Of a stretch of DNA of 64,000 bases, positions 34,159-46,914 are shown piece after piece (position 1 is the stretch's first letter; each line of letters starts with the position of its first letter). Position numbers and translations under genes: made by a program. The notes under the pieces were generated by a model. The model was not told the DNA's origin. It ran no database searches and was given only the letters and a program-made list of their open reading frames with translations. The DNA lies in NCBI RefSeq assembly GCF_013522705.1, contig NZ_JAAMRE010000010.1, forward strand, positions 81,588 through 145,587. The letters run 5' to 3'. The stretch comes from Pseudomonas lurida (GTDB taxonomy: Bacteria > Pseudomonadota > Gammaproteobacteria > Pseudomonadales > Pseudomonadaceae).

Positions 34159-35649
34159 ATGGGTGACGAAATGCCTGATTCCACGCAACTCCTTATCGGC
34201 GCAGACCTTGCCGGCGAGCCTATCGCCCAGGCCATGCGCCTGGCCAATCGTCACGGGCTGATTGCCGGCGCTACCGGCACGGGCAAGACCGTCACGCTGC
34301 AACGTCTGGCCGAGGCATTCAGTGATGCTGGCGTTGCGGTGTTCGCCGCGGACATCAAGGGCGACCTGTGCGGCCTGGGCGCGGCGGCCACCCCTCAAGG
34401 CAAAGTGGCCGAGCGTATCGCCGGCATGCCCTTCCTTAATTACACCGCCAAGGCTTATCCGGTAACGCTGTGGGATATTCACGGCCAGTCCGGTCATCCG
34501 TTGCGCACTACCATCAGCGAGATGGGCCCATTGTTGCTCGGCAGCCTGCTGGAACTGACCGACAGCCAGCAATCGGCGCTGTACGCCGCCTTCAAAGTGG
34601 CGGACCGCGAAGGCTTGCTGCTGCTGGATCTGAAGGACCTCAAGGCATTGCTCAACCACCTGCACTATCACCCGCAGTTGTTGGGCGAGGATGCCGCACT
34701 GCTGACCACCGGCTCCAGTCAGGCCTTGCTCAGGCGTCTGGCGGTGCTCGAACAGCAGGGCGCCGAAGCGTTATTCGGCGAACCGGCGTTACAGCTTGAG
34801 GATATCCTGCAGCCCAACGCGGACGGGCGCGGACGCATCCATCTGCTGGACGCCAGCCGCCTGGTGCATGAGGCGCCAAAGGTCTATGCAACGTTCCTGT
34901 TATGGCTGCTGGCCGAATTGTTCGAGCAACTGCCGGAGCGCGGCGATGCGGAAAAACCGCTGCTGGCGTTGTTTTTTGATGAGGCGCATTTGTTATTCGC
35001 CGATACGCCCAAGGCTTTGCAAGAGCGCCTGGAGCAGGTGGTGCGGTTGATTCGCTCCAAGGGTGTCGGGGTGTATTTCGTCACGCAATCTCCGGGCGAT
35101 CTGCCCGACAACGTCCTGGCCCAGCTGGGCCTGCGCATTCAGCATGGCCTGCGGGCGTTCACCACCAAAGAGCAGAAGTCCCTGCGGGCCGTCGCGGAGG
35201 GGTTCCGGCCCAACCCGGCATTTGATGCCTTGTCGGTATTGACCGAACTGGGCACCGGTGAGGCGTTAGTAGGAACACTGCAGGAAAAAGGCACGCCGGA
35301 AGTCGTCCAACGCGTGTTGGTAGCACCGCCGCAATCGCGCATAGGGCCGCTCAGCCAGACGGAGCGCGCGGCATTGGTGGCGGCTTCGCCGCTGCAGGGG
35401 CGCTATGAAAAACCGATTGATCGGGAGTCGGCCTACGAAGTGCTGATGGCGCGCAAGGCCTTAGGCCCGACTGAAGAAACCGCGCCGACCGCCGAAGAGC
35501 CGAGCTTCACCGACCGGGCCGGGGCGTTTCTCGGGACGGCAGCGGGCAAGGCACTCAAATCAGCCATGCAGCAAGCGGCCAATCAGATGGGGCGGCAACT
35601 GGTGCGCGGGCTGCTTGGCTCATTGCTGGGGGGCAGCAAGCGCAAATAG
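34159..35649 (+). CDS. HerA-like DUF853 ATPase (YjgR type)
   Basis: The 496-residue protein has Walker A GATGTGKT near residue 40 and a Walker B-like LLALFFDEAHLLF, with the YjgR/DUF853 features LPFLNYTAKAYPVTLWDIHG (near residue 95) and FVTQSPGDLPDNVLAQLGLRIQHG split over two segments. The C-terminal helix ends RGLLGSLLGGSKRK. DUF853 proteins are FtsK/HerA-class P-loop NTPases of unknown role. ATG 34159 is used; Met at codon 5 (34171) is an alternative. It ends 4 bp before the convergent dciA. Confidence 0.87.
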   Translation: MGDEMPDSTQLLIGADLAGEPIAQAMRLANRHGLIAGATGTGKTVTLQRLAEAFSDAGVAVFAADIKGDLCGLGAAATPQGKVAERIAGMPFLNYTAKAYPVTLWDIHGQSGHPLRTTISEMGPLLLGSLLELTDSQQSALYAAFKVADREGLLLLDLKDLKALLNHLHYHPQLLGEDAALLTTGSSQALLRRLAVLEQQGAEALFGEPALQLEDILQPNADGRGRIHLLDASRLVHEAPKVYATFLLWLLAELFEQLPERGDAEKPLLALFFDEAHLLFADTPKALQERLEQVVRLIRSKGVGVYFVTQSPGDLPDNVLAQLGLRIQHGLRAFTTKEQKSLRAVAEGFRPNPAFDALSVLTELGTGEALVGTLQEKGTPEVVQRVLVAPPQSRIGPLSQTERAALVAASPLQGRYEKPIDRESAYEVLMARKALGPTEETAPTAEEPSFTDRAGAFLGTAAGKALKSAMQQAANQMGRQLVRGLLGSLLGGSKRK

Positions 35650-35653
35650 GCGC

Positions 35654-36109
35654 TCAGGCTTTGGGCCGCGCGTGTGCGGCCAGCCGCTCGAGCGCCGTGC
35701 GCAACGCCGGATCGCGGATGCCGTCGGCCGTGGCTTGAATGGTTTCGGCGGCGTTCGTCGACAGGTCCAGCGTATGTCCGGCAGTGCCTGGGTGAACCGT
35801 TGGCGGCTGTACCTTGAACTGGATACGCGTGAGGTTGGCGAACTCATCGAACGCCATTAATTGGCGCAGCAGGCGTTTGTGCTGATAGCGCAGGCGGGTG
35901 GCCCAGTGGCCGTCGGTGACAATCAGCAGCAAGTTGCCTTCGCGCCACGAGGCTACATGGCAATGCTCGCGCGCCGCCGGTTGCAGCTGGCTTTCGAGCA
36001 GACGCTGCAAATGACCCAGGCGCTGCGCATGACCAAAGATCGCTCGCAACGGCTTGGCTTCGCGAAGCAACACGCCGGGCGCGCGGGCGGTAACAGGGCG
36101 AAATGCCAT
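35654..36109 (-). CDS. dciA: DciA-type (DUF721) replicative-helicase loader
   Basis: The 151-residue protein carries the DUF721 domain: LREAKPLRAIFGHAQRLG, then HVASWREGNLLLIVTDGHWATRL split over the KH-like fold, then LRYQHKRLLRQL. DciA interacts with DnaB and loads it at the origin in bacteria lacking DnaC. ATG 36109 begins MAFRPVTARAP, the Pseudomonas DciA start; the frame upstream is untranslated leader. The C-terminal tail is Ala-rich and probably disordered. It is divergent from secA, as in other pseudomonads. Its convergent neighbour is the DUF853 gene rather than lpxC. Confidence 0.9.
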   Translation of the reverse strand: MAFRPVTARAPGVLLREAKPLRAIFGHAQRLGHLQRLLESQLQPAAREHCHVASWREGNLLLIVTDGHWATRLRYQHKRLLRQLMAFDEFANLTRIQFKVQPPTVHPGTAGHTLDLSTNAAETIQATADGIRDPALRTALERLAAHARPKA

Positions 36110-36414
36110 GATCGGACACCTTAAGTAACAGAGCCGCCATGTTAGCAGAAAGCGTCGGCCCGCCCTCAGGGCTTGCATCAACGGCAGTTTGCTTGTGAAA
36201 TCAATTGTTAACTTCTGCCCTTCATGGGTTGAAGTTCGCGCAAAAGCCCTTATTTTAAACGAGCCCTCTCACCGCCCCATGCCTGCATCGGGGAACAACG
36301 CCACTTTCCTCACCCACGATTCCGGGTAGAATGCGCGTTCGCATGCGGCCGTGAGGGCTGCTCGGGCCACTGACGGTGCGCCCTCCATCCCTATGTGTGG
36401 AAGAACCTGCCGAT
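36110..36414. promoter_or_regulatory. dciA-secA divergent intergenic region
   Basis: This 305-bp gap must hold promoters for both genes. A TAGAAT box at 36327-36332 with CTTTCC 17 nt upstream is a weak candidate for secA. No convincing open frame with a ribosome-binding site is present; I see no secM-like gene. Confidence 0.5.
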
Positions 36415-39150
<2,736 letters not shown>

Positions 39151-39179
39151 GATTTTCGCCTGACGCTGCAACACCCCGC

Positions 39180-39211
39180 GCCGCGACCGGCCTTTGCCGT
39201 CGCGGCGTTTT
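39180..39211 (+). terminator. Terminator of secA
   Basis: The stem GCCGCGAC / GTCGCGGC (39180-39187 with 39199-39206) is followed by GTTTT. Confidence 0.75.
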
Positions 39212-39274
39212 GCCATTAATTCCCACCGTCGATAGCGACGGCACAGACATCACATCATTTTAAGGAGCGCATTC

Positions 39275-40492
39275 ATGGCTGTTGGTCTTGGTCCTTTGCC
39301 CACATTGCACCCGGTTGCCGGTTTTGAACTCGGCATCGCTTCGGCCGGTATCAAGCGCCCAGGCCGCAAGGATGTGGTGGTGATGCGCTGTGCCGAAGGC
39401 TCGACCGTAGCGGGCGTATTCACCCTCAATGCCTTTTGCGCCGCGCCGGTGATCCTGGCCAAGCAACGCGTTGCCGGGCCGATTCGCTACCTGCTGACCA
39501 ACACCGGCAATGCCAACGCCGGCACTGGCGAGCCGGGCCTGGTGGCTGCCGCGCGAACCTGCGCCAAACTGGCTCAGCTGGCCGGCGTGGACGCCAGCCA
39601 GGTGCTGCCGTACTCCACCGGTGTGATCGGCGAGCCACTGCCGGTGGACAAAATCGAAGGCGCCCTGCAGGCCGCGCTGGATGATCTGTCTGTGGATAAC
39701 TGGGCCGCGGCCGCCACCGGCATCATGACCACCGATACTCTGCCCAAAGGCGCCAGCCGTCAGTTCGTGCACGACGGCGTGACCGTGACCGTGACCGGCA
39801 TCAGCAAGGGCGCGGGCATGATCCGTCCGAACATGGCGACCATGCTGGGCTACATCGCCACCGACGCCAAGGTGTCGCGCAGCGTGCTGCAGAACCTGAT
39901 GCTGGACGGCGCCAACAAGTCGTTCAACCGCATCACCATCGATGGTGACACTTCAACCAACGATTGCTGCATGCTGATCGCCACCGGCCAGGCTGACCTG
40001 CCGGAGATCACCGAGGCCAGCGGCGCTTATTTCGCCGCTCTCAAGCAAGCGGTGTTTGAGGTATGCATGGAGGTGGCCCAAGCCATCGTGCGTGACGGCG
40101 AAGGCGCTACCAAGTTCGTCACCGTGCAAGTCAACGGCGGCGCAAACCACCAGGAATGCCTGGATGTCGGCTACACCGTGGCCCATTCGCCGCTGATCAA
40201 GACCGCGCTGTTCGCCTCGGACCCGAACTGGGGCCGTATCCTGGCCGCTGTCGGGCGTGCCGGAGTACCGGACCTGGACGTGAGCAAGATCGATGTGTTC
40301 CTCGGTCAAGTGTGCATTGCCAGCCGTGGCGCCCGCGCCGAAAGCTACACCGAAGCCCAGGGCTCGGCGGTGATGCAGCAGGAAGAAATCACGATCCGCA
40401 TCGAGCTGGGTCGCGGCGATTGCAGCGAAACCATCTGGACCACCGATTTGTCCCACGAGTACGTGAAGATCAATGCGGAATACCGCACCTGA
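39275..40492 (+). CDS. argJ: ArgJ, ornithine acetyltransferase / glutamate N-acetyltransferase
   Basis: The 405-residue protein moves the acetyl group from N-acetylornithine to glutamate, recycling acetyl in arginine synthesis. It is self-cleaving: the conserved Ala-Thr site lies in NMATMLGY with Thr189 as nucleophile. [10 protein letters not shown] and [11 protein letters not shown] are also conserved. ATG 39275 follows TAAGGAG. It is followed 19 bp later by the Nudix/ThiE-like gene in the same direction, which also accompanies argJ in P. aeruginosa. Confidence 0.95.
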   Translation: MAVGLGPLPTLHPVAGFELGIASAGIKRPGRKDVVVMRCAEGSTVAGVFTLNAFCAAPVILAKQRVAGPIRYLLTNTGNANAGTGEPGLVAAARTCAKLAQLAGVDASQVLPYSTGVIGEPLPVDKIEGALQAALDDLSVDNWAAAATGIMTTDTLPKGASRQFVHDGVTVTVTGISKGAGMIRPNMATMLGYIATDAKVSRSVLQNLMLDGANKSFNRITIDGDTSTNDCCMLIATGQADLPEITEASGAYFAALKQAVFEVCMEVAQAIVRDGEGATKFVTVQVNGGANHQECLDVGYTVAHSPLIKTALFASDPNWGRILAAVGRAGVPDLDVSKIDVFLGQVCIASRGARAESYTEAQGSAVMQQEEITIRIELGRGDCSETIWTTDLSHEYVKINAEYRT

Positions 40493-40511
40493 TAGCCGGA
40501 GGAAACGCACG

Positions 40512-41456
40512 GTGAAACGAGTGCATGTAGCAGCAGCGGTGATCCGCGGTGGCGATGGCAGGATCCTGCTGGCGCGCCGCGCCGACACCCAACACCAGGG
40601 CGGCCTCTGGGAGTTTCCCGGGGGCAAGGTAGAGGCCGATGAGTCGGTCGCTGCCGCGTTGTCCCGCGAGTTGCAGGAGGAGCTGGGCATCCAGGTCACC
40701 ACGGCGCGACCGCTGATCAACGTGCGGCATGACTACCCGGATAAACAGGTGTTATTGGATGTCTGGGAGGTTTCGGCCTTCACCGGTGAGCCCCACGGCG
40801 CCGAAGGGCAACCGTTGCAATGGGTGGCGCCGCGGGATCTGTCCAACTATGAGTTCCCCGCGGCCAATGCGCCGATTGTGGCTGCCGCGCGCTTGCCGGC
40901 CGAGTACCTGATCACGCCAGGGGACCTGGACGCTGCGCCGCTGTTGCGCGGTCTTCAGAAAGCCATTGCGGGTGGGATCAAACTGGTGCAGTTGCGCGCG
41001 CCCAACGGTTACGACCCCAAATACCGCGACCTGGCGGTGGATGCGGTGGGACTGTGCGCCGGCAAGGCACACTTGATGCTCAAAGGGCCGTTCGAGTGGC
41101 TCGGGGATTTTCCTTCCGCCGGTTGGCATATGACCTCGGCCCAACTGCGCAAGTACGCCAGCAAGGGCCGTCCGTTGCCGAAGGATCGCTGGTTGGCGGC
41201 TTCGTGCCACAGCGCCGAAGAACTGGCGTTGGCCGAATTGATGGACGTGGATTTTGTCACCCTGTCACCGGTGCAGCCCACGCAGACACATCCCGACGCG
41301 CAGCCGTTGGGTTGGGAGCAGGCGTCGGAGTTGATCCACGGGTTTAACAAGCCGGTATTTTTGCTGGGTGGGGTCGGGCCTGCGGAGCGGGAGCGAGCTT
41401 GGGAAACCGGTGCCCAGGGTGTGGCGGGTATCAGGGCGTTCTGGCCGCAGGTTTGA
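40512..41456 (+). CDS. Nudix (MutT-like) hydrolase fused to a ThiE-like domain
   Basis: The 314-residue protein has two domains. Residues 1-130 carry the Nudix box GGKVEADESVAAALSRELQE followed by ELGI, intact for metal-dependent 8-oxo-dGTP or related pyrophosphate hydrolysis. Residues 135-314 form a thiamine-phosphate-synthase-like TIM barrel (GGIKLVQLRAP, then VDFVTLSPVQPTQTHPDA, then FLLGGVGPAERERAWETGA). The start is GTG 40512 with GGAGG 9 nt upstream. The second domain retains the phosphate-binding part only partly, so real ThiE activity is doubtful. The same fusion is known in pseudomonads and some other gammaproteobacteria. Confidence 0.9.
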   Translation: MKRVHVAAAVIRGGDGRILLARRADTQHQGGLWEFPGGKVEADESVAAALSRELQEELGIQVTTARPLINVRHDYPDKQVLLDVWEVSAFTGEPHGAEGQPLQWVAPRDLSNYEFPAANAPIVAAARLPAEYLITPGDLDAAPLLRGLQKAIAGGIKLVQLRAPNGYDPKYRDLAVDAVGLCAGKAHLMLKGPFEWLGDFPSAGWHMTSAQLRKYASKGRPLPKDRWLAASCHSAEELALAELMDVDFVTLSPVQPTQTHPDAQPLGWEQASELIHGFNKPVFLLGGVGPAERERAWETGAQGVAGIRAFWPQV

Positions 41457-41477
41457 GGTTGCTCTGGCGGGCCTTAT

Positions 41478-41545
41478 CGGGGGCAAGCCCCCTCCCACAT
41501 TGGAATGTATTCACAGATCAAAGGTGGGAGGGGGCTTGCCCCCGA
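41478..41545. repeat. Tail-to-tail pair of GI-type REP sequences
   Basis: GCAAGCCCCCTCCCAC (41483-41498) and GTGGGAGGGGGCTTGC (41524-41539) are perfect inverted 16-mers separated by 25 bp, and the symmetry extends to TCGGG / CCCGA. It lies between convergent genes ending at 41456 and 41574. Confidence 0.85.
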
Positions 41546-41573
41546 TTGGGCCATCCCAGTCACCGAGTCATGA

Positions 41574-42152
41574 TCAGTGGGGCTTCGCCGCAGCCTGCCA
41601 CAAAACCTCCGCGACACCCTGGCGCCTGGCAATAACCCGCGCCGCCACAAACAGCAAATCCGATAGACGATTGATATACGCCAACCCCACACCTTCCAGC
41701 GGCTCGACAGCATTCAGGTGCTGACAGCGTCGCTCGGCACTGCGCGCCAGGCTGCGGCACACATGGGCCTGGGCAATCAGCGCAGAGCCGCCCGGCAGGA
41801 TGAAATTCTCCAGCGGCCCGACTTCCTCGTTCCAGCGATCGATGGCCGCTTCCAGGCGATCCACTTCCGCCGCATTCAGCGCCTTGTACACCGGCATCGC
41901 CAACTCGCCACCCAGGTCGAACAGTCGGTGCTGGCACGGCGCGAGCACTTCGATCACATCATTGAGCGCCGGGTGCTGCCCACTCTGTTCTTCAAGGCCA
42001 GCCAGCAGTAAGCCAAGTTGACTGTTCAGCGCGTCGACCTCGCCAATGGCTTCCACGCGAGGGTGGTCCTTGGCCACGCGGCGGCCGTCGCCCAGGCCGG
42101 TTTCGCCTGTGTCGCCGGTTCGGGTGTAGATTTTCGACAGGCGAAAGCCCAT
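41574..42152 (-). CDS. PduO-type ATP:cob(I)alamin adenosyltransferase
   Basis: The 192-residue protein transfers the 5'-deoxyadenosyl group from ATP to cob(I)alamin to make coenzyme B12. The N-terminal ATP-binding motif KIYTRTGDTGETGLGDGRR is intact, as are VEAIGEVDALNSQLG and the C-terminal RLSDLLFVAARVI. ATG 42152 has GGAGC 8 nt before it. It starts 2 bp after the sensor-kinase stop (42155) and is probably translated from the same message as the kinase and panE. Confidence 0.93.
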   Translation of the reverse strand: MGFRLSKIYTRTGDTGETGLGDGRRVAKDHPRVEAIGEVDALNSQLGLLLAGLEEQSGQHPALNDVIEVLAPCQHRLFDLGGELAMPVYKALNAAEVDRLEAAIDRWNEEVGPLENFILPGGSALIAQAHVCRSLARSAERRCQHLNAVEPLEGVGLAYINRLSDLLFVAARVIARRQGVAEVLWQAAAKPH

Positions 42153-42154
42153 GG

Positions 42155-44191
42155 TCAGTGCTCCAGTTGGGTCAGTTCGTGGGCCGGCAATTGGCTGCCG
42201 GCCAAGGGGAGGCGCAGGGTAAAGCAGGTGCCTTGGCCAAGGGTGGAATGCACTTCCATCTGGCCTTTGTGATTGTTGGTGATGATGAAGTACGACACCG
42301 ACAAGCCGAGTCCGGTGCCCTGGCCGATTTCCTTGGTAGTGAAGAACGGCTCGAAGGTACGTTTGCGCACGCTTTCGCTCATGCCAATGCCGTTGTCCTC
42401 CACCTGGATTTCGGCCCAGGGCGGATTCAGGCGAGTGCGCAGGATAATGCGCCCAGGCTCGCGATCGTCTTCACGCAAGTGGATGGCTTGCGCCGCATTC
42501 TTCAGCAGGTTGAGCAGCACCTGTTCCAGTTCGTTCGCGGTGCCAGGCACCGGGCCCAGTTGCGGGTCGAACTGGCGGATGATTGCCTGGCCTTTGAAGT
42601 CAAAGCCGATGGCCAGGTCGAAGTCGTTGCCGGCGATTTCCACCGCTTGATCGATCAGTGCCGGTAAGTCGCAAGGCGCCATCTGCCGGTTGCTGCGCCG
42701 GCTGAAGCTGAGCATATGGGTAACGATCTTCGCCGCCCGCGCCCCGGCTTGCTGGATGCCATCGAGCAACTGCGGCACTTCGCGGCTTTGCAGGTAACGG
42801 TTGACCATGGCCAGTTCGATGCCTGCCTGTTCGGCGTGTTCCAGGTTCTTGGGCAAGTCGGGAGACAGACGGCGCCGGATATTCTGCACGTTATGCAGGA
42901 TCGCCCCCAGGGGGTTGTTGATCTCGTGGGCCATACCGGCGGCAAGTCCGCCGACGGAAAGCATTTTTTCCGACTGCACCATCATCTCTTCAAGGGACAG
43001 GCGCTGGGTGATGTCATCGATACGGATCACCACACCACGTCCGGCGCCGCCGCTCAGTGGATAGAACGTCAAGGCGTAATGCTTGGGCTCGTCGTCCTTG
43101 ATCCAGGTCACCCGCTCGATGCGCTCCACGGTGTGTTGCTCCACCGTGGCCTTGATCTGCGGCAGGTATGGTTTGAGCGGTTGGAAGGCCAGGTAGATCG
43201 GCTGGTTCAAGGCTTCATCCAGGCGCGTACCGGAAAGCGCGCTGGCTTCCTGGTTCCACTGGGTGACGTAGAGTTGTTCGTCCAGGGCAATCAATGCCGA
43301 GGGCATCGAGTCGATGATGCTGTTGAGGTAGTTCTGGAACCCGGTGAGCTTTTTCTCGATCTTGCTGCGCACCTGGACTTCCAGTTCCAGTTTGCGGTTG
43401 GTATGGCGCGTCTCTTCGGCCAGGCCCTGGGCCTGGTCATAGGCGGCTTGGGAGTCGTCACGTGCGCGCTTGAGTTGCTGTTCGCGCGCTTCGATGCGCG
43501 AGAGCATGGTGTTGAACGCTTCGGCCAGGCTGCCGATTTCATCGCGATTGCCACGGCCGGCGCGCAGGGCGTAATTCTCTTCCCGAGTCACTTGTCGCGA
43601 CAGTTCTTCCAGCTCGTGGATCGGTTTAGTGATCAGGCGTTTGATCTGCCTGGCGATCACCAGCCACAGCAGCACACTGAAAATCAGGATGCCCAGGCTG
43701 GCCGTCAGCGTGCCGGTATAAAACGCTACCGGCAGTTCGCTGCTGGCCACCAGCAGCAGATGCCCGGAGGGCTGCCCCGGACGGGGCAAGGTGATCACCT
43801 GGTTGCTGCGAAACTCGGTAACGCGCCAGGCTTCAATATGCCGGTAGTTGTCCGGCAGGTGCAGGCGATCACCGTGCTGCATCTGCGCCAGGCGGTTGCC
43901 TTCACTGTCGTACAGGGCGGCGGCGCGCAAAGGCGAATAACTGGTCAGTTCATTGAGCAAGGCATCGGCCTTGGCGGGAGAGTCCAGTGCCTCGGCGGCC
44001 AGCGCCGGGTTGGACACCAGTCGCCCGATGGCCTGCAGTGCCTGAGGCGCCATGCTTTCCTGGGAGATCCAGTAAGCGGCGCTGATAAAGGTCAGGTTGG
44101 CCACCAGCAGGACGGTGGTCAGCAGCACCAGCAGGGCCGCCAGCAGTTTCTGCCCGACCGGTAGGTTTTCTAGACGCTGGCGCAGCGGCAT
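42155..44191 (-). CDS. HAMP-PAS sensor histidine kinase (orphan)
   Basis: The 678-residue protein has a membrane helix (residues 14-36), a periplasmic domain to about 165, a second helix (LTASLGILIFSVLLWLVIA), HAMP, a coiled coil (about 240-290), a PAS domain (SIIDSMPSALIALDEQLYV) and a kinase core with H-box GMAHEINNPLGAILHNV, N-box LLNLLKNAAQAI and G-boxes EDNGIGMS and GTGLGLSVSY. No response regulator is adjacent. It resembles the sensor beside panE in P. aeruginosa. ATG 44191 is the start; it is 46 bp from panE and 2 bp from the adenosyltransferase gene. Confidence 0.9.
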   Translation of the reverse strand: MPLRQRLENLPVGQKLLAALLVLLTTVLLVANLTFISAAYWISQESMAPQALQAIGRLVSNPALAAEALDSPAKADALLNELTSYSPLRAAALYDSEGNRLAQMQHGDRLHLPDNYRHIEAWRVTEFRSNQVITLPRPGQPSGHLLLVASSELPVAFYTGTLTASLGILIFSVLLWLVIARQIKRLITKPIHELEELSRQVTREENYALRAGRGNRDEIGSLAEAFNTMLSRIEAREQQLKRARDDSQAAYDQAQGLAEETRHTNRKLELEVQVRSKIEKKLTGFQNYLNSIIDSMPSALIALDEQLYVTQWNQEASALSGTRLDEALNQPIYLAFQPLKPYLPQIKATVEQHTVERIERVTWIKDDEPKHYALTFYPLSGGAGRGVVIRIDDITQRLSLEEMMVQSEKMLSVGGLAAGMAHEINNPLGAILHNVQNIRRRLSPDLPKNLEHAEQAGIELAMVNRYLQSREVPQLLDGIQQAGARAAKIVTHMLSFSRRSNRQMAPCDLPALIDQAVEIAGNDFDLAIGFDFKGQAIIRQFDPQLGPVPGTANELEQVLLNLLKNAAQAIHLREDDREPGRIILRTRLNPPWAEIQVEDNGIGMSESVRKRTFEPFFTTKEIGQGTGLGLSVSYFIITNNHKGQMEVHSTLGQGTCFTLRLPLAGSQLPAHELTQLEH

Positions 44192-44237
44192 CAGGGTTTT
44201 CCCAGGAGAGAGACAGGCGGGCAGGGTAGCGCGTGGT

Positions 44238-45260
<1,023 letters not shown>

Positions 45261-45278
45261 TTATATTGGAGAAATCAC

Positions 45279-45764
45279 ATGCCTTCGTTCGACGTGGTAT
45301 CTGAACTGGAAAAACACGAAGTCACCAACGCCGTCGAGAACGCCGTCAAGGAACTGGACCGTCGCTATGACCTGAAAGGCAAGGGCAGCTTCGAATTCAA
45401 GGAAAAGGAACTGACCGTCAACCTGACCGCTGAAGCCGATTTCCAGCTGGAAGCGATGATCGAGATCCTCAAGCTGTCACTCGTCAAGCGCAAGATCGAC
45501 GCGCAATGCCTGGAAATCAAGGACGCGTACGCCTCCGGCAAGCTGATGAAGCAGGAAGTCATCCTCAAAGAAGGGATCGACAAAGAGCTGGCGAAGAAAA
45601 TCGTCGCGCATATCAAGGACGCCAAGCTCAAAGTCCAGGCCGCCATCCAGGGCGAGCAGGTACGTGTCACTGGTAAGAAGCGTGACGACCTGCAAGAGGC
45701 CATCGCGGCCCTGCGCGCTAAGTCTTTCGATATGCCGCTGCAGTTCAATAACTTCCGCGACTGA
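45279..45764 (+). CDS. YajQ-family nucleotide-binding protein
   Basis: The 161-residue protein begins [20 protein letters not shown], the family start, and keeps [19 protein letters not shown] and the second ferredoxin-like half ([22 protein letters not shown]). YajQ proteins bind c-di-GMP in Xanthomonas and act with a transcription factor; RNA or phage-related roles have also been described. GGAGA lies before ATG 45279. Monocistronic, followed by the MscS gene 120 bp on. Confidence 0.93.
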   Translation: MPSFDVVSELEKHEVTNAVENAVKELDRRYDLKGKGSFEFKEKELTVNLTAEADFQLEAMIEILKLSLVKRKIDAQCLEIKDAYASGKLMKQEVILKEGIDKELAKKIVAHIKDAKLKVQAAIQGEQVRVTGKKRDDLQEAIAALRAKSFDMPLQFNNFRD

Positions 45765-45884
45765 TCGCCCCAGGGAACCCGAGGGCGTTTTTGACGTCCC
45801 ACGCCCCAACAATTGCGCCTACTCTTGAGCCCTACGGGGCTCAATTGCTTTAAGCGCCGACCGTCCATACACAGGAGAAAAGAA

Positions 45885-46727
45885 ATGGACTTGAACGCTG
45901 AAGTGGATCACTTGATCAAGACCTCCCAGTCCTGGATCCCGATGATCATGGAATACGGCAGCCGGGTTTTGCTCGCCGTCATCACCCTGGCCATCGGCTG
46001 GTGGCTGATCAACAAGTTGACCCATCGTGTGGGCCGTCTGCTGGCGATACGCAACGCAGACCTGGCGTTGCAGCATTTCATCACCAGCCTGGCGAACATC
46101 ATCCTCAAGATCATGCTGGCGATCAGTGTGGCGTCGATGATCGGCGTCGAAACCACATCGTTCGTGGCGGCGATCGCGGGCGCAGGCCTGGCCATTGGCC
46201 TGGCGTTGCAAGGCAGCCTGGCGAACTTTGCCGGTGGGGTGCTGATTCTGCTGTTCCGCCCGTTCCGTATCGGCGACTGGATCGAAGCCCAGGGCACCTC
46301 GGGCACCGTCGACAGCATTCAGATTTTCCACACGGTGCTGCGTACGGGCGACAACAAGACCGTCATTGTGCCGAACGGCATTCTGTCCAACGGCATCATC
46401 ACCAATACCAACCGTCAGCCAACCCGCAAGGTGGTGTTCGACGTCGGTGTGGATTATGAAGCCGACCTGCAGAAAGCCCGCGACGTGCTGCTGGAGCTGG
46501 CCAAGGACCCACGTGTACTGGAAGATCCCGCCGCCGTGGCCGTGGTTTCGACCTTGGGCGATAGCTCGATCACCGTTTCGCTGCGCTGCTGGACTAAGAC
46601 GGCGGATTATTGGGACGTGATGTTTATGCTCAATGAATTCGCACGTGACCGTTTGAAAGCGGCGGGGATTGATATTCCATTTCCGCAGCGGGTTATTCGT
46701 GTAATGCAGGAAGCGGCGCCGAAGTAA
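45885..46727 (+). CDS. mscS: Small-conductance mechanosensitive channel MscS
   Basis: The 280-residue protein is close to E. coli MscS (286). Three membrane helices end with the Gly/Ala-packed pore helix (AAIAGAGLAIGLALQGSLAN) and the beta-domain FRIGDWIEAQGTSGTVDSI, then the vestibule domain with NGILSNGIITN. It opens under membrane tension to release solutes on hypo-osmotic shock. ATG 45885 follows AGGAGAAAAGAA. A shared terminator separates it from the convergent porin. Confidence 0.93.
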   Translation: MDLNAEVDHLIKTSQSWIPMIMEYGSRVLLAVITLAIGWWLINKLTHRVGRLLAIRNADLALQHFITSLANIILKIMLAISVASMIGVETTSFVAAIAGAGLAIGLALQGSLANFAGGVLILLFRPFRIGDWIEAQGTSGTVDSIQIFHTVLRTGDNKTVIVPNGILSNGIITNTNRQPTRKVVFDVGVDYEADLQKARDVLLELAKDPRVLEDPAAVAVVSTLGDSSITVSLRCWTKTADYWDVMFMLNEFARDRLKAAGIDIPFPQRVIRVMQEAAPK

Positions 46728-46829
46728 TAAAAGAGCGAAAGTTTAACTTGGCCATTCGGTCAGGTTAAACGTCTCACCCTAATCTCGTTAGTTAGCTTGC
46801 TAGTTATTTTTTGTGTAATAAATTTTCAA

Positions 46830-46870
46830 TAAAAAAGCCGGCCCTCTGGAGACAGAAGGCCGGCTTTTAT
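46830..46870. terminator. Bidirectional terminator between mscS and oprD-like gene
   Basis: AAAGCCGGCC pairs with GGCCGGCTTT (46834-46843 with 46858-46867), with A-run on the left and T-run on the right. Confidence 0.85.
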
Positions 46871-46914
46871 CTTAAGGCCGAGGCCCTAAGTCATCGTTGT
46901 AATTAAACCGACAA

